Assembly (NCBI RefSeq): GCF_019039055.1
Contig: NZ_JAHOPB010000002.1
Location: forward strand, 868,001 to 932,000
Direction: 5' to 3'
Origin: Reyranella humidisoli
GTDB taxonomy: Bacteria > Pseudomonadota > Alphaproteobacteria > Reyranellales > Reyranellaceae
Length of the DNA stretch: 64,000 nucleotides
Position numbers and translations under genes: made by a program. The notes under the pieces were generated by a model. That model was not told where the DNA came from and did no database searches. It saw nothing but the letters and a program-made list of their open reading frames with translations. Every line of letters starts with the position of its first letter. The stretch's first letter is position 1. Positions 25,257 to 34,229 of this stretch are shown here, piece after piece.

Positions 25257-26165
25257 ATGCCGTTGTCGTCGCACAGACAGTTCGATATCGCCCTCGGGTT
25301 TGCCGCGGAGTCGGTCGAGCGCACCATGGATCGCCTGCTGCCGTCCGGGGCCGTGGGCGAGGCGCGTGTCTTCGAGGCGATGCGCTACTCGAGCCTGGGC
25401 GGCGGAAAGCGGTTGCGCGCCTTTTTTGTGTTGGCCGGTGCGACGCTGTTCAAGGTGGGGACGCAGCCCGCCCTGCGAACGGCGTCCGCCATCGAGTTCG
25501 TGCACGCTTATTCTCTGATCCACGACGATCTGCCGGCGATGGATGACGACGATCTGCGGCGCGGCAAACCTACCTGCCACAAGCAATTCGACGAGGCGAC
25601 GGCGATCCTGGCGGGCGATGCGCTGCAGGCGCTGGCCTTTGAGGTTCTGGCGCACGAGGACACACATGGCGACCCGGCGGTACGCACGGCGCTGGTGAGC
25701 GAACTCGCGAAGGCCGCGGGCGCCCGCGGCATGGTGGGCGGGCAGATGCTCGACCTGCTGGCCGAGCAGGAAAATTCCGACCAGACGATCGGCGCCATCA
25801 CCCACCTGCAGCGCCTGAAGACGGGGGCGTTGATCTCCTTCTCGTGCACGGCGGGCGCCATCCTCGGCAAGGCGAGCGACCCCATGCGAATGGCGCTCGC
25901 GGGCTATGCGCACGATCTCGGCCTGGCGTTTCAGATCGTCGACGACCTGCTCGACATCGAAGGCAGCGCGGAGGAGCTGGGCAAGGCGACGGGCAAGGAC
26001 GAAGCCGCCGGCAAGGCGACTTTCGTGTCCATCCTGGGCGTCGAACGGGCGAGGGCGCAGGCCGGAATGCTGGCGCGACAGGCCGCCGCGCATCTGGAGC
26101 CCTTCGGAGAAGCAGCGGATTTGCTAAGGCAAGCCACAGAATTCGTCGTGGCGCGCCGCACCTGA
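25257..26165 (+). CDS. ispA: Farnesyl diphosphate synthase (short-chain polyprenyl synthase)
   Basis: A 302-residue cytosolic enzyme that condenses IPP with DMAPP/GPP. It has both Asp-rich motifs: the first in HDDLPAMDDDDLRRG (about 89-103), the second in FQIVDDLLDIEG. GGGKRLRAFF (about 49-58) binds the diphosphate. The start lies 10 bases after xseB and dxs follows 40 bases later. The protein fits the IspA type by its residues before the first motif. Confidence 0.95.
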   Translation: MPLSSHRQFDIALGFAAESVERTMDRLLPSGAVGEARVFEAMRYSSLGGGKRLRAFFVLAGATLFKVGTQPALRTASAIEFVHAYSLIHDDLPAMDDDDLRRGKPTCHKQFDEATAILAGDALQALAFEVLAHEDTHGDPAVRTALVSELAKAAGARGMVGGQMLDLLAEQENSDQTIGAITHLQRLKTGALISFSCTAGAILGKASDPMRMALAGYAHDLGLAFQIVDDLLDIEGSAEELGKATGKDEAAGKATFVSILGVERARAQAGMLARQAAAHLEPFGEAADLLRQATEFVVARRT

Positions 26166-26205
26166 AGTTGGGGCAGAAAGCGCCGCGCAGGAGTATGGTA
26201 GTTCA

Positions 26206-28122
26206 ATGACCGGCCACAGTACGACGCCGCTGCTCGATACCGTCGACGTTCCCGCCGACATCCGCCGCTTGCGCGCAGAACAGTTGCGTCAGCTAGCGGA
26301 CGAACTGCGCCAGGAGACGATCTCGGCCGTTTCCGTTACCGGCGGCCATCTCGGAGCGGGACTGGGCGTCGTCGAGCTCACGGTGGCCCTTCACTACGTC
26401 TTCGACACGCCGAAGGACCGGCTGATCTGGGACGTCGGCCACCAGGCCTATCCGCACAAGATCGTCACGGGCCGCCGCAGCCGCATTCGCACCTTGCGCC
26501 AGGAAGGCGGGTTGTCGGGCTTCACGCGGCGTTCCGAGAGCGAATACGACCCGTTTGGCGCCGCTCACTCCTCGACCTCAATCTCCGCCGGCCTCGGCAT
26601 GGCGGTGGCGCGCGATCTGGCGGGCGGCTCCAACAACGTGATCGCCGTGATCGGCGATGGCGCGCTCAGTGCCGGCATGGCCTACGAGGCGATGAACAAT
26701 GCGGGCGCTTTGCGCTCGCGCCTGATCGTGGTGCTGAACGACAACGACATGTCGATCGCGCCGCCCGTCGGCGCGCTGTCGGGCCATCTCTCGCGGCTCC
26801 TGTCGGGCCGCCCCTATGTCACGCTGCGCAACCTCGGGCGCACCTTCGCCGAGAACCTGCCCAAGCCGCTGGAACTCGCGGCCAAGCGTGCCGAGGAATT
26901 CGCCCGCGGTTTCGTGGCGGGCGGCACGCTGTTCGACGAGCTGGGCTTCTACTATGTCGGTCCCGTCGACGGTCACAATCTCGACCATCTGCTGCCGGTG
27001 CTGAAGAATGCCCGCGACAGCCAGCTCGACAAGCCGATCCTGGTCCATGTCGTGACAAAGAAGGGCAAGGGCTACGGGCCGGCCGAGGCGAGCGCGGACA
27101 AGTACCACGGGGTGGTGAAGTTCGACGTCATCACCGGCAAGCAGTCCAAGCCGATCGCCAACGCGCCGCAATACACCTCGGTCTTCGCCAAGGCGCTGAT
27201 CGCCGAGGCGGAGGCCGACAAGAAGATCGTGGCGGTGACCGCGGCGATGCCTTCGGGCACCGGCCTCGACAAGTTCGCCGAGCGCTTCCCCGAGCGCACA
27301 TTCGACGTGGCGATCGCCGAGCAGCACGGCGTCACCTTCGCCGCCGGCCTGGCGACCGAGGGTTTCAAGCCGTTCACAGCGATCTATTCGACCTTCCTGC
27401 AGCGCGCCTTCGACCAGGTCGTGCACGACGTTGCCCTGCAGAAGCTGCCGGTGCGCTTCGCCATCGATCGGGCCGGGCTGGTCGGCGCCGACGGCGCCAC
27501 CCATGCGGGCTCCTTCGACGTGGCCTATCTCGGCTGCCTGCCGGACTTCGTCATCATGGCGGCGGCCGACGAGCTCGAACTGATGAACATGGTGGCGACG
27601 GCCGCCGCGATCGACGACCGCCCCTCGGCCTTCCGCTATCCGCGCGGTGAGGGCGTCGGCGTCGAGTTGCCGGCGAAGGGCACGCCGCTGGAAGTCGGCA
27701 AGGGCCGGATCGTTCGCGAGGGCACCAAGATCGCCATCCTGAATTTCGGCGCGCGCCTGCAGGAGTGCCTGGTGGCGGCCGAGGATCTCGGCGCCAAGGG
27801 CCTCAGCACGACGGTGGCCGACGCCCGCTTCGCCAAGCCCCTCGACACGGACCTGATCCGCCGCCTCGCGCGCGAGCACGAGGTGCTGATCACCATCGAG
27901 GAGGGCTCGGTCGGCGGCTTCTCGAGCTTCGTGTTGCAGTATCTTGCGACGGCGGGCCTACTCGACAACGGACTGAAGGTGCGGCCGATGGTTCTGCCCG
28001 ACCGCTTCCTCGATCATGCGTCGCCGGCCCGGCAGTACGAATGGGCCGGCCTCAACGCGCCGCAGATCGTGGCGACGGCGCTCGCCGCGCTCGGCCAGCA
28101 ATCCGAGCGCGCCCGAGGCTAA
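26206..28122 (+). CDS. dxs: 1-deoxy-D-xylulose-5-phosphate synthase
   Basis: A 638-residue thiamine diphosphate enzyme that starts the MEP isoprenoid pathway from pyruvate and glyceraldehyde-3-phosphate. Visible are the VTGGHLGAGLGVVEL start, DVGHQAYPHKI, the ThDP motif GDGALSAGMAYEAMNN and the transketolase pyrimidine domain (DRAGLVGADGATHAG). The stop codon TAA overlaps the stop of the convergent amidase. In many alphaproteobacteria tlyA follows directly; here three opposite-strand genes stand between. Confidence 0.97.
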   Translation: MTGHSTTPLLDTVDVPADIRRLRAEQLRQLADELRQETISAVSVTGGHLGAGLGVVELTVALHYVFDTPKDRLIWDVGHQAYPHKIVTGRRSRIRTLRQEGGLSGFTRRSESEYDPFGAAHSSTSISAGLGMAVARDLAGGSNNVIAVIGDGALSAGMAYEAMNNAGALRSRLIVVLNDNDMSIAPPVGALSGHLSRLLSGRPYVTLRNLGRTFAENLPKPLELAAKRAEEFARGFVAGGTLFDELGFYYVGPVDGHNLDHLLPVLKNARDSQLDKPILVHVVTKKGKGYGPAEASADKYHGVVKFDVITGKQSKPIANAPQYTSVFAKALIAEAEADKKIVAVTAAMPSGTGLDKFAERFPERTFDVAIAEQHGVTFAAGLATEGFKPFTAIYSTFLQRAFDQVVHDVALQKLPVRFAIDRAGLVGADGATHAGSFDVAYLGCLPDFVIMAAADELELMNMVATAAAIDDRPSAFRYPRGEGVGVELPAKGTPLEVGKGRIVREGTKIAILNFGARLQECLVAAEDLGAKGLSTTVADARFAKPLDTDLIRRLAREHEVLITIEEGSVGGFSSFVLQYLATAGLLDNGLKVRPMVLPDRFLDHASPARQYEWAGLNAPQIVATALAALGQQSERARG

Positions 28123-29525
28123 TCGCGCGGCTCGATGGGCGTCAGGTGCGAGGCGTGTGCTTCGACGATCTCCGCCGCATCGAGGCAGAGATCCTCGCGG
28201 AAACGGGCGGAGATGATTTGTACGCCCACGGGCGTTCCATCGGCGAGGCCGGTGGGCACCGACGCCGAGGGATAGCCCAGGACGGGCGTCGCAAGCAGGC
28301 AGTGCTGTGCGGCCATCATGCGATCCACGACCGGTTGGTCCTGCAGATCGAGGCCGTCCGGGAAGGGCAGGACGTGCGACACCGGCACGATCGCGACCGC
28401 ATAGTCCGCGAAGAACAGCGACCAGGCGCGCATCAGGGCGAGACGCTGGCCGAATGCGTCGAGCAGACCGCCGGCATCGACCTCCGGCACGTAGTGGAGA
28501 TGGCCTTCGACGTTGCGCCGTGCGGCGGCATCGCCCAGGGCCTGCACGGTCGCGACGAAGCCGCGGCGCTCGTCGTTGACGACCATCCGATGCCACAGCT
28601 CGGCTGCTTCGCCCAGTCGCGGCGGCGCGACCTGTTCGACGGCATAGCCGGCCGCCTCGAGCGCGCGTCCGGCCTGCTCGACGGCGGCACGGACCTCCGG
28701 CACCACGTCATCGAACGGGGCCGGCGCGATGGCGGCTCGCAGCGGCCGCGTCGGCGCGGGACCGGCGAGGGGCGCCGGCACCCAATTGGGATCGCGCGCA
28801 TCGCCCCTCGCCATGGCAGCGAAGGCGAGGCGCAGGTCCGCGATTGAGCGGGCCAACGGGCCCTGCACGGACATGAGCTGCGCGGTGATGGGCCGCTCGG
28901 CGGTGGCGGACGGGTTGAAGGCCGGCACGCGGCCGGGTGTCGGCCGCAGGCCGGCCACGCCGCAGGCATAGGCGGGATAACGGATCGAGCCGCCATAGTC
29001 GTTGCCGTGTGCGATCGCGCCCATGCCGGCGGCCAGCGCAGCGGCCGCGCCGCCGCTCGATCCTCCGGGAGTCAGACCCTTGCCCCACGGGTTGCGCGTC
29101 GGCCCGTGGAGTTCGTTGTCGGTGAACCAGCGATGCGAGAAGGCGGGCGTATTGGTGCGGCCGACGATCACGGCACCGGCATTGCGCAGGTTGGCGACGA
29201 CCGGGCTGTCTTCGGTCGCTACCAGGTCGCGGAAGGCCACAACTCCGTTGGTCGTGGCGCGGCCCTTGGTGTCGACGTTGACCTTCACCGTCGTCGGCAC
29301 ACCGTGCAGCGGCCCGCAGGGGGCGCCGCTGCGGCGCGCGGTGTCGGCCTCGCGTGCGGCCTGCAATGCCTCATCGGCCATCATGTCGACCACGGCGTTG
29401 ACCCGCGGATTGACGGACTCGATCCGACCGAGGACTGATCGCGTCGCGTCCTCGCTCGAAATCGCGCCGCGTGCGATGGCCCGTGCCAGGTCGCTGGCCG
29501 ACCAGCGCCAGAGTTCGTCCGTCAT
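28119..29525 (-). CDS. Amidase signature family enzyme
   Basis: A 468-residue hydrolase of the amidase (GatA-like) family, with the Ser-cisSer-Lys triad: Lys in TTVKVNVDTKG (about 82), GGSSGGAAAALA (cis-Ser) and DYGGSIRYPA (nucleophile). It lacks the partners of the GatCAB complex nearby, so it is more likely a catabolic amidase for a small amide. It converges on dxs with overlapping stop codons (TAA and TAG). Confidence 0.9.
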   Translation of the reverse strand: MTDELWRWSASDLARAIARGAISSEDATRSVLGRIESVNPRVNAVVDMMADEALQAAREADTARRSGAPCGPLHGVPTTVKVNVDTKGRATTNGVVAFRDLVATEDSPVVANLRNAGAVIVGRTNTPAFSHRWFTDNELHGPTRNPWGKGLTPGGSSGGAAAALAAGMGAIAHGNDYGGSIRYPAYACGVAGLRPTPGRVPAFNPSATAERPITAQLMSVQGPLARSIADLRLAFAAMARGDARDPNWVPAPLAGPAPTRPLRAAIAPAPFDDVVPEVRAAVEQAGRALEAAGYAVEQVAPPRLGEAAELWHRMVVNDERRGFVATVQALGDAAARRNVEGHLHYVPEVDAGGLLDAFGQRLALMRAWSLFFADYAVAIVPVSHVLPFPDGLDLQDQPVVDRMMAAQHCLLATPVLGYPSASVPTGLADGTPVGVQIISARFREDLCLDAAEIVEAHASHLTPIEPRD

Positions 29526-29550
29526 ACCGAATCTCCCGCCGTTTTGGGTA

Positions 29551-29683
29551 AAGAGGAGGGTCGCTCACTACGTTCGGGATGACAATTTTGTTGGGATTGG
29601 CGCAGTGCGCCGATCAAACAAACGGTGTCATGGCGGGCGGGGAAGCCCCGCCCTGGAGCGTAAGCGAGGGACCCTTACCTCTT
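29551..29683. repeat. Imperfect inverted repeat, relative of the 10918 element
   Basis: The left arm (AAGAGGAGGGTCGCTCACTA, from 29551, then CGTTCGGGATGACA) pairs imperfectly with the right arm ending in ACCCTTACCTCTT at 29683, which contains GTAAGCGAGGGACC. The outer words and the ATGACA/TGTCAT inner words are shared with the element at 10918-10985. It fills most of the 195-base gap between the peroxiredoxin and amidase genes. Confidence 0.6.
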
Positions 29684-29720
29684 ATGCGACAGCCCTGCCC
29701 GTATGACCGGGGAGCTACTG

Positions 29721-30383
29721 CTAGTCCTTGGGCTGAGGCACGATCCGCAGGTAGGGCTTGGGCGCCCTCCAGCCGTTCGGATACTTCGCCTTGGCGGCCT
29801 CGTCGGACACGGCCGGGACGATGATCACGTCCTCGCCCTTCTTCCAGTTCACGGGGGTCGCGACCTGGTGCTTGGCCGTGAGCTGGCAGGATTCGAGCAG
29901 GCGCAGCACCTCGTCGAAGTTGCGGCCGCTGCTCATCGGGTAGACGAGCATCGCCTTGATCTTCTTGTCCGGCCCGATGATGAACACCGAGCGCACCGTG
30001 GCATTGTCGGCGGCGGTGCGGCCTTCGGAGGTCGTGCCGGCGCCTTCGGGCAGCATGTCATAGGCGGTCGCGACCTTGAGTTCGGGGTCGCCGATCATCG
30101 GGAAGGTCACGGCGTGGCCCTGGGTCTCCTCGATGTCCTTCGCCCACTTGGAGTGGTTGGTCACGGGATCGACCGAGAGGCCGATGATCTTGGTGTTGAG
30201 CTTGTCGAACTGCGGCTTGAGGCCGGCCATGTAGCCGAGTTCGGTGGTGCAGACCGGCGTGAAATCCTTCGGATGCGAGAACAGGATCGCCCAGCTGTCG
30301 CCGATCCATTTGTGGAACTCGATCGGACCCTGGGTCGTCTCGGCCTTGAAGTCGGGCGCGGTGGCATTGATGCGAAGCGTCAT
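29721..30383 (-). CDS. 1-Cys peroxiredoxin (Prx6 type)
   Basis: A 220-residue thiol peroxidase. The peroxidatic Cys lies in HPKDFTPVCTTELG (about C45). The long C-terminal domain (PVNWKKGEDVIIVPAV...YLRIVPQPKD) is typical for the Prx6 group. A second Cys (LLESCQL) is not in the resolving position, so this is a 1-Cys enzyme. It reduces hydroperoxides in the cytosol. ATG 30383 is preceded by GGAG. Confidence 0.94.
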   Translation of the reverse strand: MTLRINATAPDFKAETTQGPIEFHKWIGDSWAILFSHPKDFTPVCTTELGYMAGLKPQFDKLNTKIIGLSVDPVTNHSKWAKDIEETQGHAVTFPMIGDPELKVATAYDMLPEGAGTTSEGRTAADNATVRSVFIIGPDKKIKAMLVYPMSSGRNFDEVLRLLESCQLTAKHQVATPVNWKKGEDVIIVPAVSDEAAKAKYPNGWRAPKPYLRIVPQPKD

Positions 30384-30435
30384 GGTGAACTCCTCCAGTT
30401 TGCGGCCCGCACCTCAACCCTTCCACCGGGCTCGG

Positions 30436-31179
30436 TCAAGCCTTGGCAGGAATCCAGCTCGCAAGGCCCAGTCCACCATCAACTTCTACCGTCGTCCCCA
30501 CCAGGTAGCGGCCAAATCTTTCCGAGAGAATCGCCACGGCGACCTGCGCGATGTCGTCGGGCGTGCCGGCGCGGCCGAGCGGGATCTGCGCAACCAGTGA
30601 AGCGAGGTCATTGGAGACGAAACCGCCGCCGGGAATAGCGCCAGGCGCGATCGCGTTCACGCGAATGCCGTCCGGCGCCAGCACGCGGGCCAGTTCCTTC
30701 ATAACCATCGTCATGCCGGCCTTGGAGGCGCTGTAGTGCGGCAGGTTGCGCGGCGTGTCGCGGTGCTGCGAGGTGACGAGGATCATGCGGCCCTTGATCC
30801 GGTTGTCGCGCATGTGGCGGCCGACCTCGCGACCGAGGAAAAAGCCGGAGCGCAGGTTGATGTCGGTCATCAGGTCCCACGTCTCCTCGCTGACCGACAG
30901 CGGTGTGTCGGCTTCCAGCCGGCGCGGACTGGCGGCATGGACGAACAGCGAGATCGTGCCGAGCTTCTTTACCGCACCGTCGAGCAGGCTTTTCCAGCCG
31001 TCACGCTTCGAGAGGTCGGCACCGAGGAAATCGATGCCGTCCTCGGCGGACGGGGCGGCGATGTCGCTTCCGAGTACGATCGCGCCCTCGGCCTTGAGTG
31101 CCTTGGCAATGCCGCGGCCGATGCCGCCGGCGCAGCCGGTGATCAGGGCGCGCTCGCCCTCGAGAAGTTTCATGCTCAT
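30436..31179 (-). CDS. Short-chain dehydrogenase/reductase
   Basis: A 247-residue NAD(P)-dependent SDR. It has the cofactor motif TGCAGGIGRGIA (TGxxxGxG), the catalytic YSASK with Ser upstream in VTSQHRD, and the PG motif AIAPGAIPGG. The start is uncertain: I took the MSMKLLEG start at 31179; alternatives at 31173 and 31188 differ by only a few residues. Cofactor preference is not clear. It lies 52 bases upstream of the peroxiredoxin gene on the same strand. Confidence 0.9.
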   Translation of the reverse strand: MSMKLLEGERALITGCAGGIGRGIAKALKAEGAIVLGSDIAAPSAEDGIDFLGADLSKRDGWKSLLDGAVKKLGTISLFVHAASPRRLEADTPLSVSEETWDLMTDINLRSGFFLGREVGRHMRDNRIKGRMILVTSQHRDTPRNLPHYSASKAGMTMVMKELARVLAPDGIRVNAIAPGAIPGGGFVSNDLASLVAQIPLGRAGTPDDIAQVAVAILSERFGRYLVGTTVEVDGGLGLASWIPAKA

Positions 31180-31217
31180 GCCCGGCATGCTAGCAGGTCG
31201 TCCGAAGGGAGACAGTA

Positions 31218-31955
<738 letters not shown>

Positions 31956-31956
31956 T

Positions 31957-32006
31957 TTGTCATCCTGAACGAAGCGAATGATCCTTCGCTTCGTTCAGGA
32001 TGACAA
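31957..32006. terminator. Perfect 22-bp hairpin between convergent tlyA and methyltransferase genes
   Basis: TTGTCATCCTGAACGAAGCG (and two more bases) at 31957-31978 is exactly repeated in reverse complement at 31985-32006, with a 6-base loop. It starts 2 bases after the tlyA stop and ends 8 bases before the stop of the minus-strand gene, so it may terminate both transcripts, though no T-tract follows. Its end word GTCAT is shared with the repeats at 10918 and 29551. Confidence 0.7.
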
Positions 32007-32014
32007 CGGGTCGG

Positions 32015-32977
32015 TTAGCGCACAGCGCGCGTCACCCTGAATTTGTTGTTGTCGGCCAAGGTTTCGAACGACGTGAAGTGTGCTTTCAGCAGCGGCTCGT
32101 AGGGCAGGCCGCGATTGGCGACCATGTAGAACCGCCCGCCCGGCTTCAGCGCGCGCGCTGCGACGGCGATGAAGCCCTGGCCCAGCGACGGCTCGGCGGC
32201 GCGGCCGGCGTGGAAGGGCGGATTGCAGACGATGGCGTCGTAGGTCGCGGGGGCGGCCTCGTTGATCAGGTCGAGCCAATGAAACGTCGCGCGTGGATCG
32301 GTGACGTTCGCGCGGCTCGCCTCGACGGCGCGATGCTCGGCATCGATGCCGTGGATCGCCGCCACGGAAAGGCAGGTCGCCAGGACGTGCCGCGTCAGGA
32401 AGCCCCAGCCGCAGCCGAAATCGGCGACCAGTCCTGCGAGATCATTGGGGAGGTGTGCGGCGAGGAGGGCCGATCCGTCATCGACGTGATCCCATGAGAA
32501 GACGCCGGGCTGGCTCAGCCACGAACCGTCGCCGACAGGCTGCAGCGTGGCGAGTTTCTGCCAGTACTCGGGCGGGGTTCGCTCGCCCTTGCCAAGCCAG
32601 AAAACCCGGCTGTGGAACTTCGAAAGCGTGTCGACGCCGCCGAAGGCCTTGCCGACATGCTTCTCGAGGCTGCCCGCGCCGTCGTCGTTGGCGCCGGCGC
32701 AGACCAGCGTTCCTCCGTGGGCAAGGAGAGCCCAGCCGCGCGCGATGTTGGCGAAGTTCTCTTCCTTGTGCTTGGTCAGCAGGACGAGGCCGAGAGAATG
32801 GCCGCCGCTTTCCAGCCGCGGCACGGCCTGCTTCAGTCGAAGGAATGTCGGCCGGAACGACTGCTCCGCGTCGATCTCCGCGAAAGGCGGATCCTCGGCG
32901 CGCAGGAAGAACGCCCGCCTTGCGGCGAGCGTTCCGGTGTCGAAGGCGTGGGCGAGGGCGCGTGTCGCCTGGCTCAC
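32015..32977 (-). CDS. Class I SAM methyltransferase, RsmC-like
   Basis: A 320-residue methyltransferase of the RsmC/RlmG architecture: an N-terminal pseudo-domain (1-160) and a C-terminal SAM domain with LVADFGCGWGFLTRHVL and the CNPPFHAG catalytic motif typical for guanine N2-methylation of rRNA. The start is a GTG overlapping the adh stop (GTGA), so the two genes are coupled. RsmC itself methylates G1207 of 16S rRNA; the exact target here is not proved. Confidence 0.86.
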   Translation of the reverse strand: MSQATRALAHAFDTGTLAARRAFFLRAEDPPFAEIDAEQSFRPTFLRLKQAVPRLESGGHSLGLVLLTKHKEENFANIARGWALLAHGGTLVCAGANDDGAGSLEKHVGKAFGGVDTLSKFHSRVFWLGKGERTPPEYWQKLATLQPVGDGSWLSQPGVFSWDHVDDGSALLAAHLPNDLAGLVADFGCGWGFLTRHVLATCLSVAAIHGIDAEHRAVEASRANVTDPRATFHWLDLINEAAPATYDAIVCNPPFHAGRAAEPSLGQGFIAVAARALKPGGRFYMVANRGLPYEPLLKAHFTSFETLADNNKFRVTRAVR

Positions 32978-34026
32978 GGAACGAGGACGGCCCGCCCCAT
33001 GATGAGGCCCTTGCGCAGTTCCTGCAGCGTGGCGTCGGCCTCGTCGAGCTTGCGCGTGACGACCGGCACCGGCGTCACCTTGCCGGCGGTGACGAGGTCC
33101 ATCATCTCCTTCATCTCGCCCGGGCTGCCGGTCACGGAGCCCACGATCTGGCAGCCGGTGAAGGCGAACATCGGCATCGGCAGCGAGAAGGTGCCGCCGA
33201 ACAGGCCGACGACGACGAGGCGTCCGCCGCGGGCCAGCGCCTTGACGCCGAACTGGGCGGTGCTGTCGGCGCCCACGAAGTCGATGGCCGCACCGACGCC
33301 GGTGCCGTCCGTCAGCTCGAAGACCTTCTTGCGGGCGTCCTTGTCGCGCGGATCGATTGCGGCGATCGCGCCGTTGTCGAGCGCCAGCTTGCGCTTGCCT
33401 TCGTCGATGTCGGCCACGATCGGCGCGCGGCCCAGCACGGATTGGGCGAACTTCACGCCCATCAGTCCGACGCCGCCGGCGCCGATCACCAGGATCGGCT
33501 TGCCGCCATCCTCGCCGACCGTCTTCTTGACGGCGCTGAAGGCGGTGATGCCGGAGCAGGCATAGAGGCAGGCCAGATCGGTCGGGATGTTGCCGTAGGG
33601 ATAGAGATACTTCGCGTCGGGCACGAGGACGTGGTCGGCATAGCCGCCATCCTTGTTGACGCCGAGTGCCCGCGGGGCGGCGCACAGATGCTCGCGGCCA
33701 TTGGTGCAGTACCAGCAGGTGCCGCAGCCGATCCACGGATAGACGACGGCCTTGTCGCCGACCTTCGCGCCCTTGGCGTCGGGACCCAGCGCGACGACTT
33801 CGCCCACGATCTCGTGGCCCATCGTGCGCGGCGGGTTCATCGTCTTTTGCGTCGACACCTTGTTGCCGCCGCCCATGTCGAAGAAGCCTTCCCACAGATG
33901 CACGTCGCTGTGGCAGACGCCGGCGGCCGTCACCTTGACCAGGACCTCGGCGCCCTGCGGCGCGGGATTGCCTTCCTCCACCTTCTGCAGCGGCTGGCCG
34001 AATTCGACGACCTTGTAGCTCTTCAT
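32974..34026 (-). CDS. Zinc-dependent alcohol dehydrogenase (MDR family)
   Basis: A 350-residue NAD(P)-dependent dehydrogenase. The catalytic zinc site begins CHSDVHLWEG and GHEIVGEV. The four structural-zinc cysteines are in GCGTCWYCTNGREHLC. The Rossmann motif is VIGAGGVGLMGVKFA. ATG 34026 has GGAGAG upstream; longer readings have no ribosome site. The gene overlaps the methyltransferase downstream and diverges from the ABC binding protein at 34230, so it could be the alcohol-handling step of that cluster (inference). Confidence 0.92.
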   Translation of the reverse strand: MKSYKVVEFGQPLQKVEEGNPAPQGAEVLVKVTAAGVCHSDVHLWEGFFDMGGGNKVSTQKTMNPPRTMGHEIVGEVVALGPDAKGAKVGDKAVVYPWIGCGTCWYCTNGREHLCAAPRALGVNKDGGYADHVLVPDAKYLYPYGNIPTDLACLYACSGITAFSAVKKTVGEDGGKPILVIGAGGVGLMGVKFAQSVLGRAPIVADIDEGKRKLALDNGAIAAIDPRDKDARKKVFELTDGTGVGAAIDFVGADSTAQFGVKALARGGRLVVVGLFGGTFSLPMPMFAFTGCQIVGSVTGSPGEMKEMMDLVTAGKVTPVPVVTRKLDEADATLQELRKGLIMGRAVLVP

Positions 34027-34192
34027 TGGGACTCTCTCCGTTGCGAACCGGCCGGAGAATATGCCGAAAGACGCGCCGCGTCTGCGTTGCCGGCGACGCA
34101 GCGACATCACAAAACGATCCCCATTCAATGTTGTCCAAAGTTTCGAAAATCCGGTTTACTTACGAGGATCGATCCGCCACGATCCGTTTCAA

Positions 34193-34216
34193 CGACGTTC
34201 AAAAAAATAAACGTCG
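34193..34216 (+). promoter_or_regulatory. Inverted repeat just upstream of the ABC cluster
   Basis: CGACGTT (34193-34199) and AACGTCG (34210-34216) are perfect reverse complements around an A-rich 10-base loop. It ends two bases before the GGAGGA ribosome site of the binding-protein gene. It may be a GntR-type operator or a leader hairpin. It lies in the 203-base gap between the divergent adh and ABC genes. Confidence 0.4.
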
Positions 34217-34229
34217 AAGGAGGAAGCAG

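Noticed and set aside
32977..34138. Extension of the RsmC-like frame through the adh gene
   Set aside because: The upstream part is Arg-rich and antisense-like or out of frame with adh; a GTG start overlapping the adh stop explains the gene.
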